Assembly: GCF_903652925.1 (NCBI RefSeq)
Contig: NZ_CAHLAR010000005.1
Coordinates: 62,001 to 126,000 of the forward strand
Direction: 5' to 3'
DNA length: 64,000 nucleotides
DNA from: Achromobacter anxifer
GTDB taxonomy: Bacteria > Pseudomonadota > Gammaproteobacteria > Burkholderiales > Burkholderiaceae_B
Made by a program: the position numbers and the translations under genes. The notes beneath the pieces are model-generated. The model worked only from the letters and a program-made list of their open reading frames with translations. It ran no database searches and was not told the DNA's origin. Below, one piece after another: positions 56,343 to 64,000 of the stretch. Within the stretch, counting starts at the first letter, position 1. The number at the start of each line of letters is the position of its first letter.

Positions 56343-56675
56343 ATGGTTTCCACACAATCGACTTCCCTCATCAAGCCTTCGAAGCTGAAGGCGTTTTCCG
56401 CTCGTGCCTCGGTTGCGGCGATGGGCTTGGCCATGTCCGGAGCGGCGATGGCCAACAGCTCCGACAACACGTTCTCGAATTTCCGGGACATGGTCGTCGA
56501 CTGGGCTCAGGGTCCCCTGGGCACCGGCTTGGCCGTGACCATGATGCTGATCGGCGCTGGCATGGGCGTGGCCCGCAACAGCCCGATGCCCGCCCTGTCC
56601 GGCATCGCAGGCGCTGCGTTCCTGAACTGGGGTCCCGGCATCATCACGAAGCTCCTGCCTGGCGCGCTGATCTAA
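56343..56675 (+). CDS. traA: F-type pilin (TraA/VirB2-like)
   Basis: 110 aa. The N-terminal leader is long and basic with a hydrophobic core (VAAMGLAMSGAAMA, cleavage predicted after about residue 37), giving a mature pilin of about 70 residues with two hydrophobic helices (GLAVTMMLIGAGMGVA and ALSGIAGAAFLNWGPGI). Position directly before traL matches F-like operons. GAAGGG lies 9 nt before the ATG; an in-frame ATG at 56301 would lengthen the leader. Confidence 0.75.
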   Translation: MVSTQSTSLIKPSKLKAFSARASVAAMGLAMSGAAMANSSDNTFSNFRDMVVDWAQGPLGTGLAVTMMLIGAGMGVARNSPMPALSGIAGAAFLNWGPGIITKLLPGALI

Positions 56676-56686
56676 GGCGCTGGCCG

Positions 56687-56728
56687 AGCGAGTGAATACG
56701 CCGCCGTAGGGCGGCGTATTCACTCGCT
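56687..56728 (+). other. Perfect 19-bp hairpin between pilin and traL
   Basis: AGCGAGTGAATACGCCGCC (56687-56705) pairs perfectly with 56710-56728 around a GTAG loop. There is no T-run, so it is more likely an mRNA processing or stability element than a full terminator. It could keep pilin mRNA more abundant than downstream tra mRNA. Confidence 0.6.
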
Positions 56729-56752
56729 GCTCAACTACCTCAAGGATTGCAC

Positions 56753-57061
56753 ATGAGCGGACAGCGCAGCGAACGAGCGATTCGCAAAATTCCCCTTACC
56801 GCCGATAACGCCGTTCCGATTCTCTTCTGGGAGCCGGTCGACTTCATTGCCGGGCTCTCCATCTTCGGGATGGGCGTGGCGCTGAACATGTTCGTGTTCG
56901 GCGCCCTCGGCTGTGCGGTGACGCTGACAATCGCCTCCAAGCTTCGCAAGGGTGCCAAGCGGGGAGCCGCCCAGCACTGGCTGTGGGCGATGGGCCTGAA
57001 CATCGATAAGGGTCTCGGACGAATGAAGCTCAAAGCGTGGGACAACGACTTCATTCCGTGA
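56753..57061 (+). CDS. traL: TraL, T4SS inner-membrane protein
   Basis: 102 aa, TraL/VirB3-like. N-terminal basic part, then two membrane segments (about 27-45 and 50-66), and an AQHWLWAMGL segment before the C-terminal RMK. Order pilin-TraL-TraE-TraK-TraB is that of F-type systems. Follows AAGGATTGCAC. Confidence 0.8.
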   Translation: MSGQRSERAIRKIPLTADNAVPILFWEPVDFIAGLSIFGMGVALNMFVFGALGCAVTLTIASKLRKGAKRGAAQHWLWAMGLNIDKGLGRMKLKAWDNDFIP

Positions 57062-57087
57062 ACGTAGTCTAAACGCACGTTCTTCGT

Positions 57088-57093
57088 TATACT
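57088..57093 (+). promoter_or_regulatory. TATACT promoter before traE
   Basis: TCGTTATACTAACG, 58 nt before traE. It may supplement the pilin promoter. Confidence 0.4.
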
Positions 57094-57151
57094 AACGCAG
57101 CCTGTCTATTCAAAGCAGGATGCACGTTGTTTCGCCCTCCGGGTCGTCAAG

Positions 57152-57787
57152 ATGAAAACTCCCTCTACTTACCCTGATTTTCTGGCCAACCTCTTTCAGA
57201 GCGCGAAAGCGTGGCGGTCTGTCGCCCTGATCATGATCGGAGTCTTCATCGCTCAGTCGATGATGATGATCCACATGGCCTCGCAACGCACCGTGGTGCT
57301 GATCCCTCAAGGCTTGCCTGCCAGCAAGGCCGGCATCTCGATCAACCTTGGCGAGCCCTTCACCCCGGAATACATCACGGCGCTGGCCAAGGGAGACGCT
57401 TACGCGCTGCTGAGCTGGACGCCCGAGACCATTGAAGCGCAGTACAGCCTGTTCCTCAGCCGCCTGACGCCAGCGCAGTACGACGCCAAGAAGGGTGACC
57501 TTCTCGCTGAAGCGAAAGCCCACAAGGAAGAGGGCCTGACGCAGTCGTTCTACAGCTCCCGCACCTTCGTCAACGGCGGCGAAGTAACGCTCCACGGGAT
57601 CCTCGTGCGCTCCATGGGTGGCAAGGAAGTTTTCCGTGGCCCAGCCGCCTACTCGTTCGCCTACTCCGCCGATGGCAGCGGCATGTTGAACATCACCAGC
57701 GTTCATCAGCCCTCTGAGGAAGAGTACCGCGCGATCGAGAGCGCAAGCAGGGGCAAGCCTGGCACCAAGCCTGCCAGCGCCCAGTAA
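57152..57787 (+). CDS. traE: TraE, T4SS core protein
   Basis: 211 aa, TraE/VirB5-VirB8-like. A membrane segment at about 22-40 (VALIMIGVFIAQSMMMI) is followed by the periplasmic domain with FTPEYITALAKGDAYALLSWTPE, characteristic of TraE. It belongs to the F-type pilus assembly set. Start at 57152 has a weak RBS. Confidence 0.85.
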   Translation: MKTPSTYPDFLANLFQSAKAWRSVALIMIGVFIAQSMMMIHMASQRTVVLIPQGLPASKAGISINLGEPFTPEYITALAKGDAYALLSWTPETIEAQYSLFLSRLTPAQYDAKKGDLLAEAKAHKEEGLTQSFYSSRTFVNGGEVTLHGILVRSMGGKEVFRGPAAYSFAYSADGSGMLNITSVHQPSEEEYRAIESASRGKPGTKPASAQ

Positions 57788-57826
57788 CCAGGAACACCTC
57801 CGATTTATAGAGACAGTAGGATCACC

Positions 57827-58963
57827 ATGCACCTGAAAGTCAACCGCCTCCTCGCCGCTTTGCTGGCAGCCGGTGTCACGGCTGCCTATGCCCAGCCCGT
57901 CGTGCCTCCTCCCAAGCCGGCTGGCGCAGCAATGCCCGCGCCCACGCAGCAACCAGCCAACACACCGGCCGCAGCCGCTACGCAGGTTGCCCCTGCCGTC
58001 CTGCCACCCGCTACGACCTCGAGCCTGAACCCAGCTGCGTCAGCCCCTGCCGCGCCGTCGGAGAGCTTCTTTCCCGGGGACCTGATCGACATCGCGCTGC
58101 CCTCGGCCCCCAAGCCCGAGCCGGCGCGTGTGCTGACGCCCCAGGCACCGAAAGCAGCCGCGCCTACGGCGTCCGCAAAGTCGTCCAAAGCGACCGACGA
58201 CAAGAAGGGCAAGCCCGAAAAGGAAGCAGTCGCCGAGAAGCCCAAGAAGCCCCTCGACCCGTTCTCCGGACTGGTTGGCACCCCTGTGTCTGATTCGCAG
58301 CTCAACCGCTTCGTGTTTCCCGAGCCGATCGAGGGCGTCTACTTCCAGGAAGGCGCGCCGCTGCCCGAGTGCCCGGCCGACGCGGCGCCTCAGGATCCCT
58401 GCAAGCCTGTGTTCCTCAACGGCAAGCGAATGATGCTCCTGCAAATGCGCGCAGGCGCGAAGGGGCCCGTGCAGATGCTGACCCACCTGCATTCCGGCCG
58501 CATCGTTACGCTGAACCTGATGCCGTCCCCCGGCCCTGGCGCCATCATCCGTGTCGACGGTGCGGAAGACGGTGCTTCCGATGCCCGTTTGGCGAAGGCT
58601 ACGTCGCCTGCGGGCGCCGCCCAGGGAGCAGGCGGTATGACCGCCTCAGAGCAAAACGTCGAGCTGTTGTCGCGGATTGCGCGCGGCGACCTTCCTGCTG
58701 GATTCGAGCCGGTGAACGTCAGCGGACGCCCGGTTCGTTTCGAGCTGTTCGACGTCATCCAGATGGCCAGCTGGGATAACGAAGCAGGGCTGCGCGCGCA
58801 CATGTTCCAGATCGTGGCCCATACCGCAACTCCGGTCGCCATCAGTCCCGCGCTATTCCGGCATGAAACGGTCCAGGCACTCGCCCTTGACCGAGAAACA
58901 ATCACGAATGCCGAACCGGCGATTCTCTTTATGCTCGAGCGCGTTGAAGGGGAGGCCCAGTAA
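57827..58963 (+). CDS. traK: TraK, T4SS outer-membrane-associated secretin-like protein
   Basis: 378 aa with a signal peptide (1-21, ending AYA). An Ala/Pro-rich linker (about 25-145) makes it longer than F TraK (about 240 aa). The VirB9-like beta-rich domain follows (FPEPIEGVYFQEG, MMLLQMRAGAKGPVQML, RIVTLNLMPSPGPGAIIRVDG, then GFEPVNVSGRPVRFELFDVIQMASW). It links TraB to the TraV-stabilised outer-membrane ring. Its stop overlaps the traB start (TAATG). Confidence 0.85.
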   Translation: MHLKVNRLLAALLAAGVTAAYAQPVVPPPKPAGAAMPAPTQQPANTPAAAATQVAPAVLPPATTSSLNPAASAPAAPSESFFPGDLIDIALPSAPKPEPARVLTPQAPKAAAPTASAKSSKATDDKKGKPEKEAVAEKPKKPLDPFSGLVGTPVSDSQLNRFVFPEPIEGVYFQEGAPLPECPADAAPQDPCKPVFLNGKRMMLLQMRAGAKGPVQMLTHLHSGRIVTLNLMPSPGPGAIIRVDGAEDGASDARLAKATSPAGAAQGAGGMTASEQNVELLSRIARGDLPAGFEPVNVSGRPVRFELFDVIQMASWDNEAGLRAHMFQIVAHTATPVAISPALFRHETVQALALDRETITNAEPAILFMLERVEGEAQ

Positions 58964-60327
58964 TGGCGGGACCAGATTTCTCCTCGTCCAACAAGGACAT
59001 CTCGGTTACGACCGGGACAAAGAAGCGCAGCTTCAAGCCCAATGAGCTGGTTGCGGGCATGACGAAAGACACCAAGAAGCGGTGGCTGATCGTCATGGGC
59101 GGCATTGCAGGCGGCCTCACGCTGATGACCATGTTCATGAGCGGCAATTCGACCACGACGAACAAGCCAGCGAAGCCGAACAGCTCGGTGGTTGAAACCT
59201 CGCCCAAGGGCCTGTCGAGCCAGAAGGACTGGCGTGCTCAGACCGGCGCCGAAGTCGCAGCGCTCAAGCGCGAGATCGCGAATGCACGCGCAGCACAAGA
59301 AGAAACCAATGCGCATCTGGCTGCCCTGAAGAAGCAGCTCGAGCAGCGCCCGGCCAACACGCCGGCTGCGCAGAATGCCGAGCCCCGCGTGAGTCTGAAT
59401 CTGCCGCCACCGCCCACGCCACCTCGCAGCCTCACACCTGTGCCATCGCAAGCCACTGTGCAGGCACCACCTGCGTCCGCGCCGATGACGCCGCCCCCGG
59501 CCGCCACCGTCGCCTCAACGCCTGATGCCCCCGCCAAGGCGCCAGGGCGCTCGCCCGCGCGATCCTTCGTCCCTCCGACGGTTCAAGCGCAGGCTTCGGC
59601 CACCGACCCCACTACCACGGAAGACCTCGTCCCGAATGAACGCAAGGGCTTCCTGCCTGGTGGCAGTTTCTCGAACGCCACACTGATTTCGGGCGTGGAG
59701 GCTTTCACGGGCGGCACCGCGCAATCGCAACCCCAGCCCATGGTGGTACGGCTCGATTCCAACGCTGTGTTGCCGAATGCAGCCAACTATCAGATCAAGG
59801 GCTGCCACGTATTGGTCTCCGCCTGGGGGGATATGAGCTCCGAGCGCGTCTACGCGCGTCTGGCAACGCTGACCTGCGTAGACGCCAAGAACCGTCTCGT
59901 GCTGTCTGAAGAGGTCGAGGGTGTTCTGGTTGATTCTGACGGAAAGAACGGTATCCGCGGAACCTTGCAAGACCGCCAGGGCGCCAAGCTGGCTCGTTCG
60001 CTGCTGGCTGGCTTCGCAGAAGGTGTGTCTTCGGCCTTCGGCCAGGCACAGTCGACCGTGACGAACACGGCGCTGGGCTCCACCAGCGCGATCCTGGGCA
60101 AAAACATTCCCAAAGCGGGCGCCTACCAGGGTGCCGCTACCGCAGCGGAGCAGCTGGCGGACTTCTACTTGAAGCAGGCGGAGTCGACGATGCCCGTCAT
60201 CGCTGTCGACGCCGGCCGCAAGGTTTCCGTGCTGTTCACGAAGTCCAAGGCGCTGAAGTTCGAGACAACCGACTCGTACCGTACCACGCCGAAGGAAAAG
60301 CTCCGCGTCGAAAGGAAGGTTGATTGA
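58963..60327 (+). CDS. traB: TraB, T4SS inner-to-outer-membrane bridging protein
   Basis: 454 aa, VirB10-like. A cytoplasmic N-terminus, one membrane segment (about 43-62), a short coiled coil (AALKREIANARAAQ), a Pro-rich linker (about 145-205) and the C-terminal domain (NYQIKGCHVLVSAWGDMSSERVYARLATLTC..., about 266-425). Length is normal for F-type TraB. It spans the envelope and joins the core ring to energy from the ATPases. Confidence 0.9.
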   Translation: MAGPDFSSSNKDISVTTGTKKRSFKPNELVAGMTKDTKKRWLIVMGGIAGGLTLMTMFMSGNSTTTNKPAKPNSSVVETSPKGLSSQKDWRAQTGAEVAALKREIANARAAQEETNAHLAALKKQLEQRPANTPAAQNAEPRVSLNLPPPPTPPRSLTPVPSQATVQAPPASAPMTPPPAATVASTPDAPAKAPGRSPARSFVPPTVQAQASATDPTTTEDLVPNERKGFLPGGSFSNATLISGVEAFTGGTAQSQPQPMVVRLDSNAVLPNAANYQIKGCHVLVSAWGDMSSERVYARLATLTCVDAKNRLVLSEEVEGVLVDSDGKNGIRGTLQDRQGAKLARSLLAGFAEGVSSAFGQAQSTVTNTALGSTSAILGKNIPKAGAYQGAATAAEQLADFYLKQAESTMPVIAVDAGRKVSVLFTKSKALKFETTDSYRTTPKEKLRVERKVD

Positions 60328-60329
60328 TT

Positions 60330-60758
60330 ATGCCCATGCTCCCGGTCGATCTTCCCCCCGCAGACGTGCACAACGCCGCCCTCAAGCCGATGGCGGCACT
60401 TTCCGCGCAGGCCGTGCCTGAGTGCCGCTTGCTCACTCAGGAGGAGGCAGGAATCGCGTTCCAGCGCCTGCGCCAAAGCCTCCCGAGCACAGCCTTTGAC
60501 AATGCCAAGCCGTCGCAGATTTGCGGCCTGGTCCGGGTTCAGATGGCCAGCGGCAAGGTGGTCTACACCGATGCCACCGGCCGCTTCCTCCTCCTCACGT
60601 TCGCACTGGACACCCACCGCGGCTCGCCGGCCGACAACAGCGAGGAGCTCCAGCAAGCCATCGAAGACCGCTCTGGCTATCCAGACCAAGCAGTTCCAGG
60701 CTTGACGCCGCCCCCGCCTGTTGAAGATGACGCCCAGCGGCAATCACTGATGCGCTGA
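60330..60758 (+). CDS. Hypothetical protein inserted between traB and traV
   Basis: 142 aa, no signal peptide; a C-terminal Pro-rich stretch. The middle (ICGLVRVQMASGKVVYTDATGRFLLLTF) is beta-rich. No family recognised. Located where F plasmids have other accessory tra/trb genes; spaced 2 nt after traB with AAAGGAAGG upstream, so it is part of the operon. Confidence 0.6.
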   Translation: MPMLPVDLPPADVHNAALKPMAALSAQAVPECRLLTQEEAGIAFQRLRQSLPSTAFDNAKPSQICGLVRVQMASGKVVYTDATGRFLLLTFALDTHRGSPADNSEELQQAIEDRSGYPDQAVPGLTPPPPVEDDAQRQSLMR

Positions 60759-60786
60759 CGCCATCGCAAAAAAGCCCATTTATCGC

Positions 60787-60792
60787 TATACG
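60787..60792 (+). promoter_or_regulatory. CTATAC-type promoter before traV
   Basis: TTTATCGCTATACGTTG, 28 nt before the traV start. Confidence 0.6.
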
Positions 60793-60820
60793 TTGACTCG
60801 CGAATAAGGACCTACCGCAC

Positions 60821-61627
60821 ATGTCGTACAACATCTACGCCCGTCAGCTGAAACTGGCTGGCATCTTGGCCGGGCTGGCGACGCTGAGCGCTTGCTCCAG
60901 CATCGGCTATCGCTGCCCCCTGGACCCAACGGATTCCCCGGACGAGGTGACCGCCTGCGCGAGCATGTCGGACGCCATGGCGGGCGCCAAACGCGGGACC
61001 GGCAACAAGACTTCGGTTCTGATGGACGAGAAGGGCCGTCTGATTCCGCCCGAGCTGCTGTCCAAGACGCCGGTGCGCCCCCTGCCCGACCAGGCTAAGG
61101 GACCATTTCGAGAAAAGACCGGCTCGCCAGCCTTCATCCCGCCCAAGGTGTTCCAGGTCTACACCGAGAGCTTCCAGGACGCGAACGGCAATCTGCACGA
61201 TGGCCACCATTCCTATTTCTCCACGCCGGGGCGCTGGGCCTACGGCACGATGGATCGAAGCACCAACGTTGGCGCGAACATGATGGGGCCAACGCGGCCG
61301 TCTGATCGCCCCGAAGGTCGCATCCTGACCGTCGATCCACGCACGGGCTTGGCCGTGAATCCGCAGCAGGGTGGGCAGCAAACCCGCGCGACGCCGCCCA
61401 GTGCCGCCGCCCAGGCCGCTGCTGTCAACACCGCAGCCGGCGCCTCCCAGGCGATGAGCAATCAGCAGCGCGAGCGTGCGGCGCTCCAGAACCTTTCCAA
61501 CGCGGCCAACAGTGCCGCCGCAAACGCCAACGCCGCCAATCGCCAGATTCAGGCACAAGGCCAACCAAGCTGGCCCGGTTCCGCTCCGGGCGTGACCGCT
61601 CCGGCTGTGCAGCTGGGAAGCAACTAA
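60821..61627 (+). CDS. traV: TraV, T4SS outer-membrane lipoprotein
   Basis: 268 aa. The lipobox LSAC gives a lipid-modified Cys near residue 25, followed by CSSIGYRCPLDP, the second Cys typical of TraV. The rest is Asn/Ala/Gln-rich, low in fold signals, longer than F TraV (about 170 aa). TraV anchors the TraK ring to the outer membrane. Confidence 0.8.
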   Translation: MSYNIYARQLKLAGILAGLATLSACSSIGYRCPLDPTDSPDEVTACASMSDAMAGAKRGTGNKTSVLMDEKGRLIPPELLSKTPVRPLPDQAKGPFREKTGSPAFIPPKVFQVYTESFQDANGNLHDGHHSYFSTPGRWAYGTMDRSTNVGANMMGPTRPSDRPEGRILTVDPRTGLAVNPQQGGQQTRATPPSAAAQAAAVNTAAGASQAMSNQQRERAALQNLSNAANSAAANANAANRQIQAQGQPSWPGSAPGVTAPAVQLGSN

Positions 61628-61637
61628 GCATCCAGAC

Positions 61638-61658
61638 AGCCCGGCCAAAAGCCGGGCT
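61638..61658 (+). other. Hairpin between traV and traC
   Basis: AGCCCGGC pairs with GCCGGGCT around CAAAA, with only TTCAAG after it. A weak attenuator that could lower traC expression. Confidence 0.5.
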
Positions 61659-61679
61659 TCAAGCAAGAAAAGGTTTTTC

Positions 61680-64000
61680 ATGAGTGATGTGAATAACGCG
61701 GCTGACCGTATTGAACCTCAGCTCCAGGCTGAGGCTACCGCGGCGGCGCTGGTGCAAGCGCCGATGGATGTGGATCCCTCCGTCCGCCAAACCGTCAAGC
61801 GCAGCAACATCCTGGACTGGGTCCAAACTGCGCGTGACGAGGAAACCAACGCCTCGCGTGTCTCGCGGGTGCTCGACGGCCTGGTGAGCAAGGCAACGAA
61901 CTGGCTGCGTCCTCAGCCTCCTGGCGATCTGCCGATTCCTACTCAGCTTGCGCAGGCGTTGGCCGAGCGTGTCTCGTTCCACGAATGGCTGGGATATCGC
62001 GACTTCGACGACGAGAACAAGCTGATCTACCTGACCTCAGCCGACACGTTCCGCGTGGGGTTCATGTTGGGTTTCGCGCCGCTGCTGGTCGCAGGCACGG
62101 ATATCGAGAGCCAGCTCGAGGCCGTGCTGATCAACTGCCCGCCAGAAACCGTGGTGCAGGTCGGTGTGCTGTCGTCAAGCCAGACGCAGCACACGCTGGA
62201 TGCCTGGCTCCACGCCCGGTTGCACCAGAACCGCCACGCCAACCTGGCTGAGCTGGCGCTGCGCCGGGCTGAATTCTTCACCGCAGCATCCCAGCACGAC
62301 GGATCCCTGACCTACGGCGGCACCAACTTCCAGCCCCGCAAGTTCTTCTACTACATCTCGGTGTCTCTGCCTTTCAACGGCGCGCCGGACGACGAAAACG
62401 CGATGGAAATCTTCCTGAAGGGCGTTCTCGGCCTGCGCGCTACGCTGGAAGGTGGTTTGAAGGGCGCCTCGATTCAAAGCCAGGTGCTGGACCGTCCCGC
62501 GTTCGAGATGCTCATGAATGAGCTCCTGAATGCACAGCTCACCCCGGAGCAACGCCGCGAACGCGCCAATTCGGGCATGCCGCTGCCAGGTTGCCTGGTC
62601 GAGCGCGACGCTCGCATTTCGGTCAATCCCGATGGCACGATCCTGTTCTCCTCGCAAAAGGATGGCGCGAGCGACATCGTGGCTACGGTCCTGACGATGG
62701 ACGCTCCTCCTGTCGAGGGCTGGCTGCCAAACACATCGAAGCTGCTGGGCCACCCACTTTCCCGCGACGACCGCATCAATTGCCCGTTCTGGATGCACAC
62801 GACCATCGTGGTGCAGCACGCCGAAAAGGCCAAGGACCGCATCACCATGAAGTTGGGCTCGCTCAACAAGCAGATGATGTCCGAGAGCCCCTGGTATCGG
62901 TCGATGATGGGCCACCTGTACACGCAGAAAGATGAGCTGGACGGGCTGATGGAAGCGGCTCGTCACGGGCATGCACCGATGCGCGTCTGGTCTGGTGTGG
63001 TGCTCTACAACGCGCCTGAGCGCTCCAAGCGCGAAACCGAGTACGTGGCCAACCTGTGGCGTAAGGCGGGCTTCCGCTGCTCGCCTGAGCGCTACATCTC
63101 CCTGCCGGTCTTCCTCGCAGGCCTGCCTCTGATGTACGACCCAGCGACGGACCAGCCCGGTCGTGGCTTGCAACGCGCCAACAGCGTCAATTCCTTCAAT
63201 GCTGCGACCCTGATGCACGTGCAGGGCGACTGGAATGGCAGCGCTCCGCACCGCGGCGGCCCACTCCTGATTTCGCGGCGTGGGCAGTTGGCCTCGATCG
63301 ACCTGTTCGACTCCTCGACGAACTACAACTTCGTCGTCATCGCTCAGTCGGGCTCTGGCAAGTCGTTCTTCGCCAACGAGATCGCCGGCGACCTCCTGTC
63401 GCGAAACGGAATGGTGCGCATCTTCGACGTGGGCCGCTCCTACAAGCGCTTCGCGCAGGAGAACAAAGGAACGGTTCTCGAATTCAGCGCCGATCATCCA
63501 GTGTCGCTCAACCCGTTCTCTGGCATCACAAAGCACGCGGACCTTTTCGAGCTGATGCCGATGCTCAAGTCGCTGATCCGGCAGATGACCTATCCGCTGA
63601 CAGACGATGAACGCTTCGAAGCCGAGTACAACTGGCAGTACGCTGCCATTGAAAAGGCGATCACGGCGGCCTGGGAAGATGCGCGCGAAAACACCGGCCT
63701 CAAGGACGTCTACCTCTGGATGGACGACCAGGACGATCCCCGCTACAAGGACCTGGCGTTCCAGCTGCACTCCTACGCGGTGGGGCGCTACGCGGCCTGG
63801 TTCAACGGTCCGCGTCAGGTTCAGCTCGACAACGACCTGATCATCGTAGAGCTGGAAGACCTCGAGGTCGACCCCGACCTCCAGGCCGTAGTCATGACCC
63901 TGATGATCCACCAGATCACCAAGGACATGTACCTCTCGGACCCCGAGCGCAAGCGTCCCAAGCTGCTGATGGTTGACGAAGGCTGGCGCCTGCTGGGCGA
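61680..64000 (+). CDS. traC: TraC, T4SS ATPase (VirB4-like), truncated by window end
   Basis: At least 773 aa, continuing past the right edge. Walker A AQSGSGKS (about residues 557-564) follows a TraC-type N-terminal domain; Walker B is LLMVDEGWRLLG (about 761-772) at the edge. Two mid-protein segments (SLPFNGAPDDE, VVQHAEKAKDR) match F TraC. It powers pilus assembly on the cytoplasmic side. Start ATG lies just after the intergenic hairpin. Confidence 0.9.
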   Translation, partial: MSDVNNAADRIEPQLQAEATAAALVQAPMDVDPSVRQTVKRSNILDWVQTARDEETNASRVSRVLDGLVSKATNWLRPQPPGDLPIPTQLAQALAERVSFHEWLGYRDFDDENKLIYLTSADTFRVGFMLGFAPLLVAGTDIESQLEAVLINCPPETVVQVGVLSSSQTQHTLDAWLHARLHQNRHANLAELALRRAEFFTAASQHDGSLTYGGTNFQPRKFFYYISVSLPFNGAPDDENAMEIFLKGVLGLRATLEGGLKGASIQSQVLDRPAFEMLMNELLNAQLTPEQRRERANSGMPLPGCLVERDARISVNPDGTILFSSQKDGASDIVATVLTMDAPPVEGWLPNTSKLLGHPLSRDDRINCPFWMHTTIVVQHAEKAKDRITMKLGSLNKQMMSESPWYRSMMGHLYTQKDELDGLMEAARHGHAPMRVWSGVVLYNAPERSKRETEYVANLWRKAGFRCSPERYISLPVFLAGLPLMYDPATDQPGRGLQRANSVNSFNAATLMHVQGDWNGSAPHRGGPLLISRRGQLASIDLFDSSTNYNFVVIAQSGSGKSFFANEIAGDLLSRNGMVRIFDVGRSYKRFAQENKGTVLEFSADHPVSLNPFSGITKHADLFELMPMLKSLIRQMTYPLTDDERFEAEYNWQYAAIEKAITAAWEDARENTGLKDVYLWMDDQDDPRYKDLAFQLHSYAVGRYAAWFNGPRQVQLDNDLIIVELEDLEVDPDLQAVVMTLMIHQITKDMYLSDPERKRPKLLMVDEGWRLLG

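Noticed and set aside
62175-63911. Long minus-strand ORF (578 aa) opposite traC
   Set aside because: traC has Walker A and B motifs in the plus frame; the reverse frame shows none.
1-64000. tRNA genes, rRNA genes and CRISPR arrays
   Set aside because: No cloverleaf, rRNA core or regularly spaced direct repeats were found by reading the sequence; a tRNAscan-SE and CRISPR search would settle this.

Overview
The window looks like part of a large conjugative plasmid or similar giant mobile element of a Gram-negative proteobacterium. The evidence is an F-type (MPF_F) type IV secretion operon running off the right edge (pilin, TraL, TraE, TraK, TraB, TraV, TraC), many periplasmic proteins with clear signal peptides, and a moderately high GC content. 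A betaproteobacterial (Burkholderiales-like) host is a guess from composition only. No rRNA, tRNA, CRISPR array, partition locus or replication initiator was seen.

Layout. 0.1-7 kb: a MoxR/CobS-like AAA+ ATPase and a CobT-like VWA protein on the plus strand face a minus-strand pair made of a GHKL ATPase resembling phage RIIA and a smaller protein that may be RIIB-like. 7.2-11.6 kb: WGR-domain ATP-dependent DNA ligase, S49 peptidase, an overlapping four-gene membrane-protein operon and a YdjM-type membrane hydrolase. 11.6-17.6 kb: NinB-like protein, two exported proteins, an HTH regulator and RecJ. 17.6-20 kb: a likely small RNA and an IS605-type tnpB element ending exactly at the start of a DUF4031 gene. 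20-31.4 kb: many small hypothetical genes, DoxX, an exported RCC1-repeat protein, an exported nuclease, a dual-specificity-type phosphatase, a 5'-3' exonuclease and a Nudix hydrolase. 31.4-46.8 kb: family A DNA polymerase with a duplicated insert, two tiny peptides sharing a repeat, LMW-PTP-like protein, TOPRIM primase, a transglycosylase-TonB-ExbB-ExbD operon, DnaQ-like exonuclease, PAPS-reductase-like protein, RlmN-like radical SAM protein and an SSB-like OB-fold protein. 46.9-54.7 kb: exported DsbA-like operon, RecD2-like helicase, kinase-like protein and DinG-like helicase. 55-64 kb: the tra operon.

How it fits together. The element carries much of its own DNA-processing kit (polymerase, primase, 5'-3' and 3'-5' exonucleases, ligase, SSB-like protein, RecJ, RecD2, DinG) of a type usual in large phages, coupled to a conjugation machine. 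Most transcription units start with the same signal, a (G)CTATAC(G) hexamer 25-75 nt before the start codon, often followed by an AGGAAACA-type ribosome-binding site, and end in strong intrinsic terminators. This suggests one large co-adapted genome rather than a patchwork. The clearest exception is the tnpB element.

Most unusual items: the shared promoter signature, the RIIA/RIIB-like plus CobS/CobT-like block, the duplicated insert in the polymerase palm, the tnpB with a displaced RuvC-II glutamate and a guide crossing the DUF4031 start codon, the RlmN-like protein lacking one catalytic cysteine, the DVRPMA-repeat peptides, and the orphan promoter-terminator pair at 17.7 kb.
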